Shown here in pieces: positions 26,277 through 35,452 of a stretch of 64,000 nucleotides of DNA; position 1 is the stretch's first letter; each line of letters begins with the position of its first letter. Below the pieces are notes generated by a model. It worked only from the letters and a program-made list of their open reading frames with translations, was not told the origin of the DNA and did no database searches. Origin of the DNA: Allobosea sp. Tri-44 (GTDB taxonomy: Bacteria > Pseudomonadota > Alphaproteobacteria > Rhizobiales > Beijerinckiaceae); assembly GCF_004123845.1 (NCBI RefSeq), contig NZ_NBDP01000007.1, forward strand, positions 1 to 64,000, written 5' to 3'. The position numbers and the translations under genes were made by a program.

Positions 26277-27773
26277 ATGCGTCAGATCGGTCACTTCATC
26301 GGCGGCAAGCACGTCGCTGGCACCTCGGGCCGCACGGCCGATGTCTACCAGCCGATGGACGGCTCGGTGATAGGCAAGGTCGCCCTCGCCTCGCAGCAGG
26401 AATTGCGCGCCGCGGTCGAGAACGCGCTCGAAGCCCAGCCGAAATGGGCGGCGGTCAATCCCCAGCGCCGCGCCCGCGTGCTGATGAAGTTCCTCGACCT
26501 GATCGCGCAGAACAATGACGAGCTCGCCGAGCTGCTCGCCCGCGAGCACGGCAAGACCATCCCCGACGCCAAGGGCGACATCCAGCGCGGCGTCGAGGTC
26601 GTCGAGTTCTCGCTCGGCGTGCCCAACCTGATGAAGGGCGAGTTCACCGACGGCGCCGGCCCGGGCATCGACATCTATTCGCTGCGCCAGCCGCTCGGCG
26701 TCGTCGCCGGCATCACCCCGTTCAACTTCCCGGCGATGATCCCGCTCTGGAAGCTCGGCCCCGCCATCGCCTGTGGCAACGCCTTCATCCTGAAGCCGTC
26801 CGAGCGCGACCCCGGCGTGCCGATGCGCCTCGCCGAGCTGTTCATCGAGGCCGGTGGCCCTCCGGGCATCCTCAACGTCGTCAACGGCGACAAGGAGGCA
26901 GTCGACGCCATCCTCGACGACCATGACATCAAGGCGGTCGGCTTCGTCGGCTCGACCCCGATCGCCGAGTACATCTACGCCCGTGGCTGCGCCAATGGTA
27001 AGCGCGTGCAGTGCTTCGGCGGCGCCAAGAACCACATGATCATCATGCCCGACGCCGACATGGACCAGGCGGTCGATGCGCTGATCGGCGCCGGCTACGG
27101 CTCGGCCGGCGAGCGCTGCATGGCGATCTCGGTCGCAGTGCCCGTAGGCAAGGCGACCGCCGACGAGCTGGTCAAGCGCCTGATCCCGCGCGTCGAGAGC
27201 CTGAAGATCGGCCCCTCGACCGACACCTCGGCCGATTACGGCCCGGTCGTCACCAAGGCGGCGATGGAGAAGATCAAGTCCTATGTCGACATCGGCATCG
27301 GCGAAGGCGCCAAGCTCGTCGTCGACGGCCGCGACTTCAAGATGCAGGGCTACGAGAACGGCTTCTATGTCGGCGGCTGCCTGTTCGACAACGTCACCAA
27401 GGACATGCGCATCTACAAGGAGGAGATCTTCGGACCGGTCCTCTCCGTGCTGCGCACCGAGAGCTATGACGAAGCGCTGAAGCTGACCAACGACCACGAA
27501 TATGGCAACGGCACCGCGATCTACACCCGCGACGGCGATGCCGCGCGCGACTTCGCCTCGAAGGTCCAGGTCGGCATGGTCGGCATCAACGTGCCGATCC
27601 CGGTGCCGCTCGCCTACTACACCTTCGGCGGCTGGAAGCGCTCGGTCTTCGGCGACCTCAACCAGCACGGCCCGGATTCGATCCGCTTCTACACCAAGAC
27701 CAAGACGGTGACGGCGCGCTGGCCGTCTGGCATCAAGGACGGCGCGAGCTTCGTCATCCCGACGATGGGCTGA
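26277..27773 (+). CDS. mmsA: CoA-acylating methylmalonate-semialdehyde dehydrogenase
   Basis: A 498-aa aldehyde dehydrogenase that converts methylmalonate semialdehyde plus CoA and NAD to propionyl-CoA and carbon dioxide, the last step of valine breakdown. [17 protein letters not shown] holds the catalytic Cys. [19 protein letters not shown] carries Asn in place of the usual general-base Glu, a hallmark of the CoA-acylating branch. [18 protein letters not shown] is the cofactor-binding segment. The ATG at 26277 has GGGGAGG upstream. Acyl-CoA dehydrogenase and mmsB follow. Confidence 0.95.
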   Translation: MRQIGHFIGGKHVAGTSGRTADVYQPMDGSVIGKVALASQQELRAAVENALEAQPKWAAVNPQRRARVLMKFLDLIAQNNDELAELLAREHGKTIPDAKGDIQRGVEVVEFSLGVPNLMKGEFTDGAGPGIDIYSLRQPLGVVAGITPFNFPAMIPLWKLGPAIACGNAFILKPSERDPGVPMRLAELFIEAGGPPGILNVVNGDKEAVDAILDDHDIKAVGFVGSTPIAEYIYARGCANGKRVQCFGGAKNHMIIMPDADMDQAVDALIGAGYGSAGERCMAISVAVPVGKATADELVKRLIPRVESLKIGPSTDTSADYGPVVTKAAMEKIKSYVDIGIGEGAKLVVDGRDFKMQGYENGFYVGGCLFDNVTKDMRIYKEEIFGPVLSVLRTESYDEALKLTNDHEYGNGTAIYTRDGDAARDFASKVQVGMVGINVPIPVPLAYYTFGGWKRSVFGDLNQHGPDSIRFYTKTKTVTARWPSGIKDGASFVIPTMG

Positions 27774-27798
27774 GGCCGACGGCGAAGGAGATCAGGGC

Positions 27799-28947
27799 AT
27801 GTTCTCCCTCACCGAAGACCAGATCGCCATCCGCGACATGGCCCAGGGTTTCGCAACCGAGACCTTGGCGCCGCATGCCGTGCGCTGGGACGAGGAGAAG
27901 CACTTCCCGGTCGAGGAGATGCGCCAGGCGGCGGCGCTCGGCATGGGCGGCATCTACATCCGCGACGATGTCGGCGGCTCCGGCCTGACGCGCCTCGACG
28001 CGGCAGTGATCTTCGAGGCGCTCTCGACCGCCTGCCCGACGGTCGCGGCCTATATCTCGATCCACAACATGTGCGCCTGGATGATCGACCGCTACGGAGC
28101 GGACGAGCAGCGGCAGAAATTCCTGCCGAAGCTCTGCAGCATGGAGCATCTGGCGAGCTATTGCCTGACCGAGCCGGGCGCCGGCTCCGATGCCGCCGCG
28201 CTGAAGACCAAGGCCGTGCTCGACGGCGACCATTACATCCTCGACGGCCAGAAGCAGTTCATTTCGGGCGCCGGCGTCTCGGATGTCTACGTCGTGATGG
28301 TGCGCACCGGTGAGGCCGGCCCGTCGGGCATCTCGACCATTGTCGTCGAAAAGGGCACGCCCGGCCTCTCCTTCGGCGCCAACGAGAAGAAGATGGGCTG
28401 GAACGCCCAGCCGACGCGGGCGGTGATCTTCGAGAACTGCCGCGTGCCGGTCGCCAACCGGATCGGCCCGGAAGGCATCGGTTTCAAGATCGCGATGGCC
28501 GGCCTCGATGGCGGGCGGCTCAATATCGGCGCCTGCTCGATCGGCGGGGCGCAAGGTGCGCTCGACAAGGCGCTCAGCTATGCCCAGGAGCGCAAGGCCT
28601 TCGGCTCCCGCATCGCTGATTTCCAGGCGCTGCAGTTCAAGCTCGCCGACATGGCGACCGAGCTGGAGGCGGCCCGCACCTTCCTCTGGCGTGCCGCGGC
28701 GGCACTCGACGAGAAGACGCCGGATGCGACGAAGCTCTGCGCCATGGCCAAGCGGGTCGCGACCGACACCGGTTTCGAGGTCGCCAACCAGGCCCTGCAG
28801 ATCCATGGCGGCTATGGCTATCTCGCCGATTACGGCATCGAGAAGATCGTCCGCGATCTCAGGGTCCACCAGATCCTCGAGGGCACCAACGAGGTGATGC
28901 GGATGATCGTGGCGCGCTCGCTGGTCGGGCGGGCGAAGGGGAATTGA
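27799..28947 (+). CDS. acyl-CoA dehydrogenase, probable isobutyryl-CoA dehydrogenase
   Basis: A 382-aa FAD acyl-CoA dehydrogenase. [15 protein letters not shown] and the second signature [20 protein letters not shown] are clear, with the catalytic Glu expected in [15 protein letters not shown] near residue 363. It begins 25 bp after mmsA. In this setting, oxidation of isobutyryl-CoA to methacrylyl-CoA in valine catabolism is the likely job, although short/branched-chain specificities cannot be told apart by eye. The enoyl-CoA hydratase and 3-hydroxyisobutyryl-CoA hydrolase of the pathway are not in the window. Confidence 0.9.
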   Translation: MFSLTEDQIAIRDMAQGFATETLAPHAVRWDEEKHFPVEEMRQAAALGMGGIYIRDDVGGSGLTRLDAAVIFEALSTACPTVAAYISIHNMCAWMIDRYGADEQRQKFLPKLCSMEHLASYCLTEPGAGSDAAALKTKAVLDGDHYILDGQKQFISGAGVSDVYVVMVRTGEAGPSGISTIVVEKGTPGLSFGANEKKMGWNAQPTRAVIFENCRVPVANRIGPEGIGFKIAMAGLDGGRLNIGACSIGGAQGALDKALSYAQERKAFGSRIADFQALQFKLADMATELEAARTFLWRAAAALDEKTPDATKLCAMAKRVATDTGFEVANQALQIHGGYGYLADYGIEKIVRDLRVHQILEGTNEVMRMIVARSLVGRAKGN

Positions 28948-28950
28948 CGC

Positions 28951-29124
28951 TTGGCGCGGACTACGACCGAACGGTGGCGGAAACGTACAGCTCGCGGTTC
29001 GTTCGCAAGCACGGTCATCGCAGCGGTAATAGGCGCGTTCGGCCTGCCTCCAGCGTGGGTGCTGCTTTCGCTCGGCTCCGCTCTCGTCCTAGGCTTCGCT
29101 TGGCTGCTCCTTCTCTTTTGGTGA
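28951..29124 (+). CDS. small two-helix membrane protein candidate (57 aa)
   Basis: A TTG-initiated frame starting 3 nt after the acyl-CoA dehydrogenase stop. The N-terminus is basic (MARTTTERWRKRTARGSF), followed by two hydrophobic stretches, about STVIAAVIGAFGL and PPAWVLLSLGSALVL-GFAWLLLLFW, and a TGA at 29122. The positive-inside then hydrophobic pattern is hard to get by chance, and GAAGGGG lies upstream of the TTG. It sits in the valine operon before mmsB. The function is unknown, and it could be spurious because the start codon is weak. The rest of the gap to mmsB (29125-29243) shows only the mmsB ribosome site. Confidence 0.4.
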   Translation: MARTTTERWRKRTARGSFASTVIAAVIGAFGLPPAWVLLSLGSALVLGFAWLLLLFW

Positions 29125-29243
29125 ACTAAGCCGAAATCCCTGCAACCACGGCCTATGGCGCCATCGATGCGAGCTCTTCAGTTTCCGCTCTCTGATCAGC
29201 GCAAAGAGCGAGACCAACCATGAATTCCGCGGAGGAAACGACC

Positions 29244-30131
29244 ATGAGCACCATCGCCTTCATCGGGCTCGGCAATATGGGCGGGCCGATGGCCGGCAAC
29301 CTGGTCAAGGCCGGGCACAAGGTCTTCGCCTTCGATCTCTCGCAGGCCTCGAAGGACGCGGCTGCCGCGCTCGGCGTCGGCATCGCCGCCTCGGCCAAGG
29401 AAGCTGTCGCCGAGGCCGAGATCGTCGTAACCATGCTGCCCGCCGGCAAACATGTGCTGGGGGTCTGGGCCGATATCCTGCCCGCGGTGAAGCCGGGCAC
29501 GCTGCTGATCGATTCCTCGACGATCGACGTCGAGAGCGCCCGCAAGACCCATGCACTCGCGACCGAGCGTGGCTGCCTCTCGCTCGACGCGCCGGTTTCG
29601 GGCGGCGTCGGCGGCGCCCAGGGCGCGACGCTGACCTTCATGGTCGGCGGCAGCGCAGACGCCTTCAAGCGCGGCGAGCCGATCCTGTCGGCGATGGGCA
29701 AGAAGGTCGTGCATTGCGGCGACGCCGGCAACGGCCAGGCGGCGAAGATCTGCAACAACATGATCCTCGGCATCTCGATGATCGGCGTCTCCGAAGCCTT
29801 CGTGCTGGCCGAGAAGCTCGGCCTGTCGCATCAGGCGCTGTTCGACGTCGCCTCGACCTCCTCGGGCCAGTGCTGGTCGTTGACGACCTATTGCCCGGTG
29901 CCGGGCCCGGTGCCGACCTCGCCGGCCAACAATGACTACAAGCCCGGCTTCGCCTCGGCGCTGATGCTGAAGGACCTCAAGCTCGCCCAGGAGGCGGCGC
30001 AGGCCGCCGGCGCCTCGACCCCGCTCGGCGCTGCTGCGGCGCAGGTCTATGGCCTGCACAATGCCTGGGGCGAAGGCGGCACGGATTTCTCCGGCATCAT
30101 CCATCTGCTGCGCGGGCGCGGAAACAGCTGA
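29244..30131 (+). CDS. mmsB: 3-hydroxyisobutyrate dehydrogenase
   Basis: A 295-aa NAD-dependent beta-hydroxyacid dehydrogenase that oxidises 3-hydroxyisobutyrate to methylmalonate semialdehyde, the substrate of MmsA. IAFIGLGNMGGPMAGNL binds the cofactor, DAPVSGGVGGAQGATL is the substrate loop, and GNGQAAKICNNMILG carries the catalytic Lys near residue 171. CWSLTTYCPVPG and PSNDYKPGF-type NNDYKPGFASALMLKDL fit this subfamily. ATG 29244 has GGAGG at ideal spacing; an upstream GTG-class frame start at 29220 is not needed. Confidence 0.93.
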   Translation: MSTIAFIGLGNMGGPMAGNLVKAGHKVFAFDLSQASKDAAAALGVGIAASAKEAVAEAEIVVTMLPAGKHVLGVWADILPAVKPGTLLIDSSTIDVESARKTHALATERGCLSLDAPVSGGVGGAQGATLTFMVGGSADAFKRGEPILSAMGKKVVHCGDAGNGQAAKICNNMILGISMIGVSEAFVLAEKLGLSHQALFDVASTSSGQCWSLTTYCPVPGPVPTSPANNDYKPGFASALMLKDLKLAQEAAQAAGASTPLGAAAAQVYGLHNAWGEGGTDFSGIIHLLRGRGNS

Positions 30132-30224
30132 ACGGATGCACCGCCGCCGGCGAACGTTCGCATACGTATAATTCTGCTTTCGACCCCGTTCCGGTTGGAA
30201 CGAAAGCGGAGTAGGACGGGAGGC

Positions 30225-31181
30225 ATGAACGACGCCTCCCGCCGCACCGAACGCTCAGCCCAGACCGGTTTCGCCACCAGCCCGCTCGACCGACGTGCCG
30301 ATCTGCGTGACCGGGCGGAGGAGATCGCCGAATTGCGGGCGCGCAGCGATGCGCGCTTCACCGTCGTCGCCGGCGAAACGCCGATCCTGCTGCGCAACGG
30401 CGCCGAGACCCAGACCGTCTGGTTCGACGAGAGCGGTGCCGACGGCTTGGGCCCGGCGCTGGACGAGGTCTTTCTCGGGCTCGATCCGGAAGGCGCGCCG
30501 CGCTTCGGCCGGCTGATCGACCGCGAGTTGCTCGACGGTCTGCGCGAGCAGGCCGTGCTCGTCGTCACCGACCTGCGCAGCATCGCGCTGAAGCGACTGG
30601 TGCCGAAGGAGGAGCTCGGTCCGCTCGGCGAGGCCAAGGCCCTGCTCGACTGGCATGCACGCCATCGCTGCTGCGCCCAGTGTGGCGCGCCGACCAAGCT
30701 CGGCTCGGCCGGCTGGAAGCGGCAGTGCGAGGCCTGCGGCGCGCAGCATTTCCCGCGCACCGACCCGGTCGTGATCATGCTGGCGGTGCGCGGCGACAAC
30801 TGCCTGTTGGCGCGCCAGTCGCGCTTCGCGCCCGGCATGTATTCCTGCATCGCCGGCTTCGTCGAGCCGGGCGAGACCTTCGAGGACGCCGTCCGCCGCG
30901 AGACCTGGGAGGAAGCCGGCCTGCGCACCGGCACGGTTCGCTACATCGCCTCGCAGCCCTGGCCCTTCCCGGGATCGCTGATGATCGGCTGCATCGCCGA
31001 GGCGCTGAACGACGATATCGTGCTCGACGGCACCGAGCTGGAAGCCGGCCGCTGGTTCAGCCGCGCCGAGGCGCTGCAGATGCTGGAGGGCAGGCACCCC
31101 GACGAGCTGTTCTGCCCGCCGCATATGGCGATCGCGAACACGATCCTGAAGGCGTGGGCGGTGGACGGCGAGGAGCCCTGA
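30225..31181 (+). CDS. nudC: NADH pyrophosphatase (Nudix, deNADding-type)
   Basis: A 318-aa Nudix hydrolase that cleaves NAD(H) to NMN and AMP and, in relatives, removes NAD caps from RNA. Zinc-ribbon cysteines lie in CAQCGAP and CEACGAQ (about 147-170). The Nudix box is GFVEPGETFEDAVRRETWEE. SQPWPFPGSLMIG is the NudC-specific motif downstream. The ATG at 30225 is very close to a GGGAGG, so translation may use an earlier start; a TTG at 30195 is in frame. An amidase gene follows 48 bp later. Confidence 0.93.
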   Translation: MNDASRRTERSAQTGFATSPLDRRADLRDRAEEIAELRARSDARFTVVAGETPILLRNGAETQTVWFDESGADGLGPALDEVFLGLDPEGAPRFGRLIDRELLDGLREQAVLVVTDLRSIALKRLVPKEELGPLGEAKALLDWHARHRCCAQCGAPTKLGSAGWKRQCEACGAQHFPRTDPVVIMLAVRGDNCLLARQSRFAPGMYSCIAGFVEPGETFEDAVRRETWEEAGLRTGTVRYIASQPWPFPGSLMIGCIAEALNDDIVLDGTELEAGRWFSRAEALQMLEGRHPDELFCPPHMAIANTILKAWAVDGEEP

Positions 31182-31229
31182 CGCGCCCCGCGTCATCCTG
31201 ACGAACGAACAGCCTTTGCGGAGCCCTGG

Positions 31230-32402
31230 ATGACGGACCCGGTCAACGCCTTCGTTCCCGGGCCACGTGCCCATATCGCCGGCCATCCGGGCGGACCGCT
31301 CTCGGGGCTGACCTTCGCGGTCAAGGATCTGTTCGATGTCGCCGGCCTGCCGACCGGTGGCGGCAATCACGACTGGGCCAAGGCGAACCCGATCCCGACG
31401 CGCCATGCCTGGACGGTGCAGACCTTGCTGGATGCGGGTGCGGATTGCGTCGGCAAGACCATCACCGACGAGGTTTCGCTCGGCATCCTCGGCGAGAACG
31501 CCTTCGACGGCACGCCGATCAACAGCGCCGCGCCCGGGCGCGTGCCCGGCGGCTCCTCCTCGGGTTCGGCGGCGGCCGTCGCCGCCGGCCTCTGCGACAT
31601 CGCGCTGGGTACGGATACCGGCGGCTCCGTCCGCGTGCCGGCGAGCTTCTGCGGGCTCTACGGCATCCGGCCGACCCATGGCCGGCTCGACCTGACCGGG
31701 CTGCTGCCGCAGGCGCCAAGCTCGGACACGGCGGGCTGGTTCGCGCGCGATGCCGGGACCTTCGCGAAGGTCGGTGCCGTGCTGCTCGGCGAGGCGCCCG
31801 GCCCGCTGCCGACGAAGCTGCTGATCGCCGTCGACGCCTTCGGCTTCGCCGACCCCGAGGTCGCGGAAGCCCTGCGGCCGATGGTGCGGAAGCTGGAGCG
31901 GATCGTCGGCACGGCGCGCGAGGAGATCATGGCGCCGCAGGGGCTTTCGGTCTGGGCACGGGCGCAGCGCAGCCTGCAGCCGGTCGAAGCCTGGCAGACC
32001 TTCCAGCCCTGGATCGAGCGGCATAACCCACGCATGGCCTTCAGCGTCGCCGCCGGGCTGATCGCCGGCTCGCAGATTTCCGCGAGCGAGCGCAACTGGG
32101 CGGCGCTGATGCGCGAGGAAGCGCGGGCGCGGCTGCGTTACCTCTTGCCAGCAGGCACGATCCTCTGCCTGCCGACCACGCCTTTCCCGGCGCCGCTGCG
32201 CGGGCTGCCGGCGCCTGAGCTGCAGCCCTTGCGCGACCGCATCACCTGCTTCTGCGCCCAGGGCGGCCTCACCGGCTCGCCCCAGCTCAATCTGCCGGGC
32301 GCCACGGTAAACGGGGCGCCGGTCGGTCTGTCGATCATCGGCGGCCGCGGCACCGACGCCAGCCTGATCGCCGTCGCCCAAGCCATGGAGGCCCTCTCGT
32401 GA
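31230..32402 (+). CDS. amidase signature enzyme (AMI1/AtzE-like)
   Basis: A 390-aa serine amidase. The Ser-cisSer-Lys triad is visible: Lys in AVKDLFDVAG (about 34), the cis-Ser in PGGSSSGSAAAVAAG (about 110) and the nucleophile in DTGGSVRVPASFCG (about 135). At 390 residues it is short for the family and resembles the compact plant AMI1-type indole-3-acetamide hydrolases and AtzE-like proteins. Its stop overlaps the GTG of the next gene (GTGA), so it is translationally coupled to an AtzH/HpxZ-like protein, which hints at urea, oxalurate or biuret-type substrates. No AtzG-type small subunit is visible. Confidence 0.88.
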   Translation: MTDPVNAFVPGPRAHIAGHPGGPLSGLTFAVKDLFDVAGLPTGGGNHDWAKANPIPTRHAWTVQTLLDAGADCVGKTITDEVSLGILGENAFDGTPINSAAPGRVPGGSSSGSAAAVAAGLCDIALGTDTGGSVRVPASFCGLYGIRPTHGRLDLTGLLPQAPSSDTAGWFARDAGTFAKVGAVLLGEAPGPLPTKLLIAVDAFGFADPEVAEALRPMVRKLERIVGTAREEIMAPQGLSVWARAQRSLQPVEAWQTFQPWIERHNPRMAFSVAAGLIAGSQISASERNWAALMREEARARLRYLLPAGTILCLPTTPFPAPLRGLPAPELQPLRDRITCFCAQGGLTGSPQLNLPGATVNGAPVGLSIIGGRGTDASLIAVAQAMEALS

Positions 32403-32803
32403 GCGACCTGACCCCGAACCTGCCCGATGTCGTCGCCGAGATCAGCGCCCTGTTCGAGCGCTACGAGCAGGCGCTGATCGACAAGCAGGTCGATGTGCTC
32501 GACGCCTCCTTCTGGAACAGCCCCCACACCATCCGCTACGCGCTGGGCGAGAACGGCTACGGCTTCGACGAGATCCACGTCCACCGCGTCGCCCGCCCGC
32601 CGGGTCCCGGCATCAAGGAGAAGCGTATCCGCCTGGAAATCCTGACGCTCGGCCGCGACTTCGCCACCGTCAATCTCGAATTCAAGGTGCGCGGGCGCGA
32701 GATCATCGGCCGCCAGAGTCAGAGCTGGGTGCGCTTCCCGGACCTGGGCTGGAAAGTGGTCTCGGCCCATGTCTCAACGATGGAGGGGCCGCGCCCCTGG
32801 TGA
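32399..32803 (+). CDS. AtzH/HpxZ-like protein (DUF3225, NTF2-like fold)
   Basis: A 134-aa protein of the DUF3225 family that includes HpxZ of oxalurate catabolism and AtzH of cyanuric acid catabolism. The motifs DVLDASFWNSPHTIRYALGE, YGFDEIHVHRVAR and GRQSQSWVRFPDLGWKVVSA are characteristic, and the length is normal. It starts with GTG inside the amidase stop (4-nt overlap). In characterised systems such proteins assist or act beside an amidase on small urea derivatives. The exact substrate is unknown here. Confidence 0.85.
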   Translation: MSDLTPNLPDVVAEISALFERYEQALIDKQVDVLDASFWNSPHTIRYALGENGYGFDEIHVHRVARPPGPGIKEKRIRLEILTLGRDFATVNLEFKVRGREIIGRQSQSWVRFPDLGWKVVSAHVSTMEGPRPW

Positions 32804-32815
32804 AGGGGCGGCGGC

Positions 32816-32959
32816 CTACCCTTCTCCCCTCGGGGGAGAAGGTGGCTCGGCGAAGCCGACGGATGAGGGAAGGGTAGGCGCTACCTGTCCTCGTCTCACC
32901 CAGCCGCGCCGCCCTCATCCCCCTGCCGGGACCTTCTCCCCCGAGAGGAGAAGGGAAGG
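32816..32959. repeat. dispersed palindromes in a convergent gap
   Basis: Two related units: 32816-32878 (cttctcccctcgggggagaa with flanking ctaccc/gggtag arms) and 32912-32959 (ccctcatccccctgccggga with ccttctcccccgagaggaga). They fill the gap between the convergent AtzH-like gene and pheA and may end both transcripts. Same family as 187-231 and 5959-6114. Confidence 0.75.
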
Positions 32960-32961
32960 CT

Positions 32962-33816
32962 TTACTCCCCCGGCTCGGGGAAGCTGTCGCGGAATGCGTG
33001 CGCCGGGTAGACGCCGAGGATTTTCATCTCCTTCGAGAAGAAGGCGAGCTCGTCGAGCGCGCGGCGCAGCGCCGGGTCGTCGGGATGCCCCTCGACGTCG
33101 CTGTAGAACATCGTCGCCGAGAAATGGCCGTCGACCATGTAGCTTTCGAGCTTGGTCATGTTGACGCCGTTGGTGGCGAAGCCGCCGAGCGCCTTGTAGA
33201 GCGCCGCCGGCAGGTTGCGGACCTGGAAGATCAGGGTCGTCACCGTCTTGCCGGCGCCCTGGCGGGCGAATTCGGGATATTTCGAAAGCACGACGAAGCG
33301 CGTGGTGTTGTGCTTCTCGTCTTCGATGTCCTCCATCAGGATCTTGAGGCCGTAGACCTCTGCGGCGATGTGCGGCGCGATCGCGGCACGCGTCGGGTCG
33401 CCGGCCTCGGCGACCTGACGGGCGGAGCCGGCGGTGTCGGCCGCGACCTCGGCCTTGAGGCCGAGCTTGCGGATGATCTTGCGGCACTGGCCGAGCGCAT
33501 GGATGTGGCTCTGCACTGTCTGCAGCGTCGCCAGCGTCGCGCCCTCGACCGCCATCAGATGGAAGCGGATCGGCAGGAAATGCTCGCCGATGATGTGCAG
33601 GCCAGAGCGCGGCAGGAGGTGATGGATGTCGGCGACGCGGCCGGCGATCGAGTTGTCGATCGGGATCATGCCGTAGCGGGCAGCGCCGTCCGAGACCGCC
33701 GCGAGCGCGTCCTCGAAGGTCCGGCAAGGCAGCAGCTCGCAATCCGGGAAGACCTGGAGGGCGGCCTGCGAAGAGAAGGCTCCGGGCTCACCCTGATAGG
33801 AAACGACGACTGACAT
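32962..33816 (-). CDS. pheA: prephenate dehydratase
   Basis: A 284-aa monofunctional prephenate dehydratase, making phenylpyruvate for phenylalanine synthesis. VSYQGEPGAFSSQAA opens the catalytic domain, YGMIPIDNSIAGRV and HNTTRFVVL (with the essential Thr-Arg-Phe) are active-site motifs, and the C-terminal ACT domain (about 195-275) has NGVNMTKLESY, the Phe-binding regulatory region. No chorismate mutase domain is present. It starts 9 bp after kdsB, an arrangement well known in Rhizobiales. Confidence 0.95.
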   Translation of the reverse strand: MSVVVSYQGEPGAFSSQAALQVFPDCELLPCRTFEDALAAVSDGAARYGMIPIDNSIAGRVADIHHLLPRSGLHIIGEHFLPIRFHLMAVEGATLATLQTVQSHIHALGQCRKIIRKLGLKAEVAADTAGSARQVAEAGDPTRAAIAPHIAAEVYGLKILMEDIEDEKHNTTRFVVLSKYPEFARQGAGKTVTTLIFQVRNLPAALYKALGGFATNGVNMTKLESYMVDGHFSATMFYSDVEGHPDDPALRRALDELAFFSKEMKILGVYPAHAFRDSFPEPGE

Positions 33817-33825
33817 TTTAGGTCT

Positions 33826-34569
33826 TCAGGCTCCGGCGCTGGATGTCAGGAACGCGCGGGCGCGGTCCAGATCGGGGGGCGTGTCGACGCCTCGTGGGAC
33901 GTGATCGATGATCATGGCGTCGATGCGCATGCCGTCCTCGAGCGCGCGCAGCTGCTCGAGCTTCTCGCGCAGTTCGAGCGGCGACTGCGGCAGCGAGACG
34001 AAGCGATCGAGCGCGCGGCGGCGATAGGCGTAGAGGCCGACATGATGATAGAGCGGGCCATCGCCGTAAGGCGCCGTCGCCCTGGTAAAGTAGAGCGCCC
34101 GCATCCGGCGGGGGGAGATCTCGCTGCCGATCAGCTTGACCACGCTCGGCGCGGTCCTCTCCTCGTCGTCAGTGATCTCGCCGGCAAGCGTCGCGATGTC
34201 GACGGCCGGATCGGCCAGCGGCTCCACCGCCGCGGCGATCGCGGTCGGTGCCAGCGTCGGGAAGTCGCCCTGGACGTTGACGATGATGTCGTGCTCACCC
34301 TTCGGATCGACGATGTCGGCGGCCTCCTTGATCCGGTCGGAGCCGGTCTGGTGCGCGGGGCTGGTCATCACCGCCCGCCCGCCGGCCTGCTCGATCGCCG
34401 CCAGGATGCGCTCGTCATCGGTTGCGACCACGACCTCGCCGACGCGCGCTTCGATGGCACGGCGCCAGACGCGAACGATCATCGGCTCGCCCAGAATGTC
34501 GGCCAGCGGCTTGCCTGGCAGGCGCGTCGCCTGCATGCGGGCGGGGATCAGGATCAGCGGATTGGGCAT
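33826..34569 (-). CDS. kdsB: 3-deoxy-manno-octulosonate cytidylyltransferase
   Basis: A 247-aa CMP-KDO synthetase that activates KDO for lipid A core assembly. [19 protein letters not shown] binds [24 protein letters not shown] and INVQGDFP are further nucleotidyltransferase motifs. I start at ATG 34569, since the longer frame to 34824 runs through the divergent promoter region. It is the first gene of kdsB-pheA and is back to back with the cytochrome gene. Confidence 0.95.
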   Translation of the reverse strand: MPNPLILIPARMQATRLPGKPLADILGEPMIVRVWRRAIEARVGEVVVATDDERILAAIEQAGGRAVMTSPAHQTGSDRIKEAADIVDPKGEHDIIVNVQGDFPTLAPTAIAAAVEPLADPAVDIATLAGEITDDEERTAPSVVKLIGSEISPRRMRALYFTRATAPYGDGPLYHHVGLYAYRRRALDRFVSLPQSPLELREKLEQLRALEDGMRIDAMIIDHVPRGVDTPPDLDRARAFLTSSAGA

Positions 34570-34741
34570 TGGCTGGGGAAAGCTCGCGGGGCGGCAAAAG
34601 GTCTCAAAGCGGAGCGTGCTTATACGAGTTGCAATGCAGCGCGCAAAGCGGTTAAGCAGCGCTGACGTGCCGGCTCCGCAAGGGCCCGGCCGCAGCGCTG
34701 TCTTGCTTCGCCGACGGGCGGGCCGGGGGTTGTGAGAGACG

Positions 34742-35287
34742 ATGAATATCGAACTGAACAAGATCGCTGGCGCGGGGCTTTCGACCCTGCTCGTCGTGAT
34801 GGCCCTGAACATGGGCGCCGGCATCGTCTTCGCCCCGAAGAAGCCGGCCGTTCCCGGCTACGACCTGCCGAGCCTCGAGCCGGCCGCCGCTGGCGGCGCC
34901 GGTGCTCCTGCAGCAGCCGCCGAAGAGCCGATCGCGGTACGTCTCGCCAAGGCCGACCCGGCCAAGGGCGAGAAGGCTGTCGCCGCCTGCAAGGCCTGCC
35001 ACACCTTCGAGAAGGGCGGCGCCAACAAGGTCGGCCCGCATCTCTACGACGTCTATGGCCGCAACGAGGGCTCGGTCGCAGGGTTCGGCTATTCGGCCGC
35101 GATGAAGGGCCGCGGCGACAAGAGCTGGGACGCCGATGCCCTCGATCATTTCCTGAAGAATCCGAAGGCTTATGTTCCGGGTACCATCATGGCCTTCGCC
35201 GGCATCAGCCGCCCCGAGGCCCGCGCCGACGTCGTCGCCTATCTGAACACGCTGGCCGACGCGCCCAAGCCCCTGCCGAAACCCTGA
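34742..35287 (+). CDS. membrane-anchored c-type cytochrome (CycM-like)
   Basis: A 181-aa class I cytochrome c. An uncleaved N-terminal anchor ([19 protein letters not shown], about residues 12-30) and an Ala/Pro-rich linker precede the haem domain. The haem site is CKACHTF near residue 84, [12 protein letters not shown] follows, and an axial Met lies in a GTIMAFAGI segment. It resembles CycM of Bradyrhizobium, which carries electrons to the aa3 oxidase. It is divergent from kdsB-pheA, as in other Rhizobiales, and is followed by a terminator hairpin. Confidence 0.9.
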   Translation: MNIELNKIAGAGLSTLLVVMALNMGAGIVFAPKKPAVPGYDLPSLEPAAAGGAGAPAAAAEEPIAVRLAKADPAKGEKAVAACKACHTFEKGGANKVGPHLYDVYGRNEGSVAGFGYSAAMKGRGDKSWDADALDHFLKNPKAYVPGTIMAFAGISRPEARADVVAYLNTLADAPKPLPKP

Positions 35288-35319
35288 GCCGGCGCCTTTC
35301 GCAGCAACGTGACCGCACG

Positions 35320-35345
35320 AGCCGGGCCAAGCGCCCGGCTTTTGC
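35320..35345 (+). terminator. rho-independent terminator after cytochrome gene
   Basis: AGCCGGGC (35320-35327) and GCCCGGCT (35333-35340) form an 8-bp stem with a 5-nt loop, followed directly by TTTGC and TTGTTT. It lies 33 bp after the cytochrome stop. Confidence 0.65.
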
Positions 35346-35452
35346 TTGTTTGCGCCATGCAATTGCCGTCACCATGACGGGGAATGCGCACAACACTGGC
35401 TTTGGCCGGGCGTGACGACATAATCGGACGACGAATCGCAAGGGGTTTTTGC

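Noticed and set aside
32816..32959. CRISPR-like clustered repeats
   Set aside because: Units are palindromic, unequal and without regular spacers; no cas genes are present.
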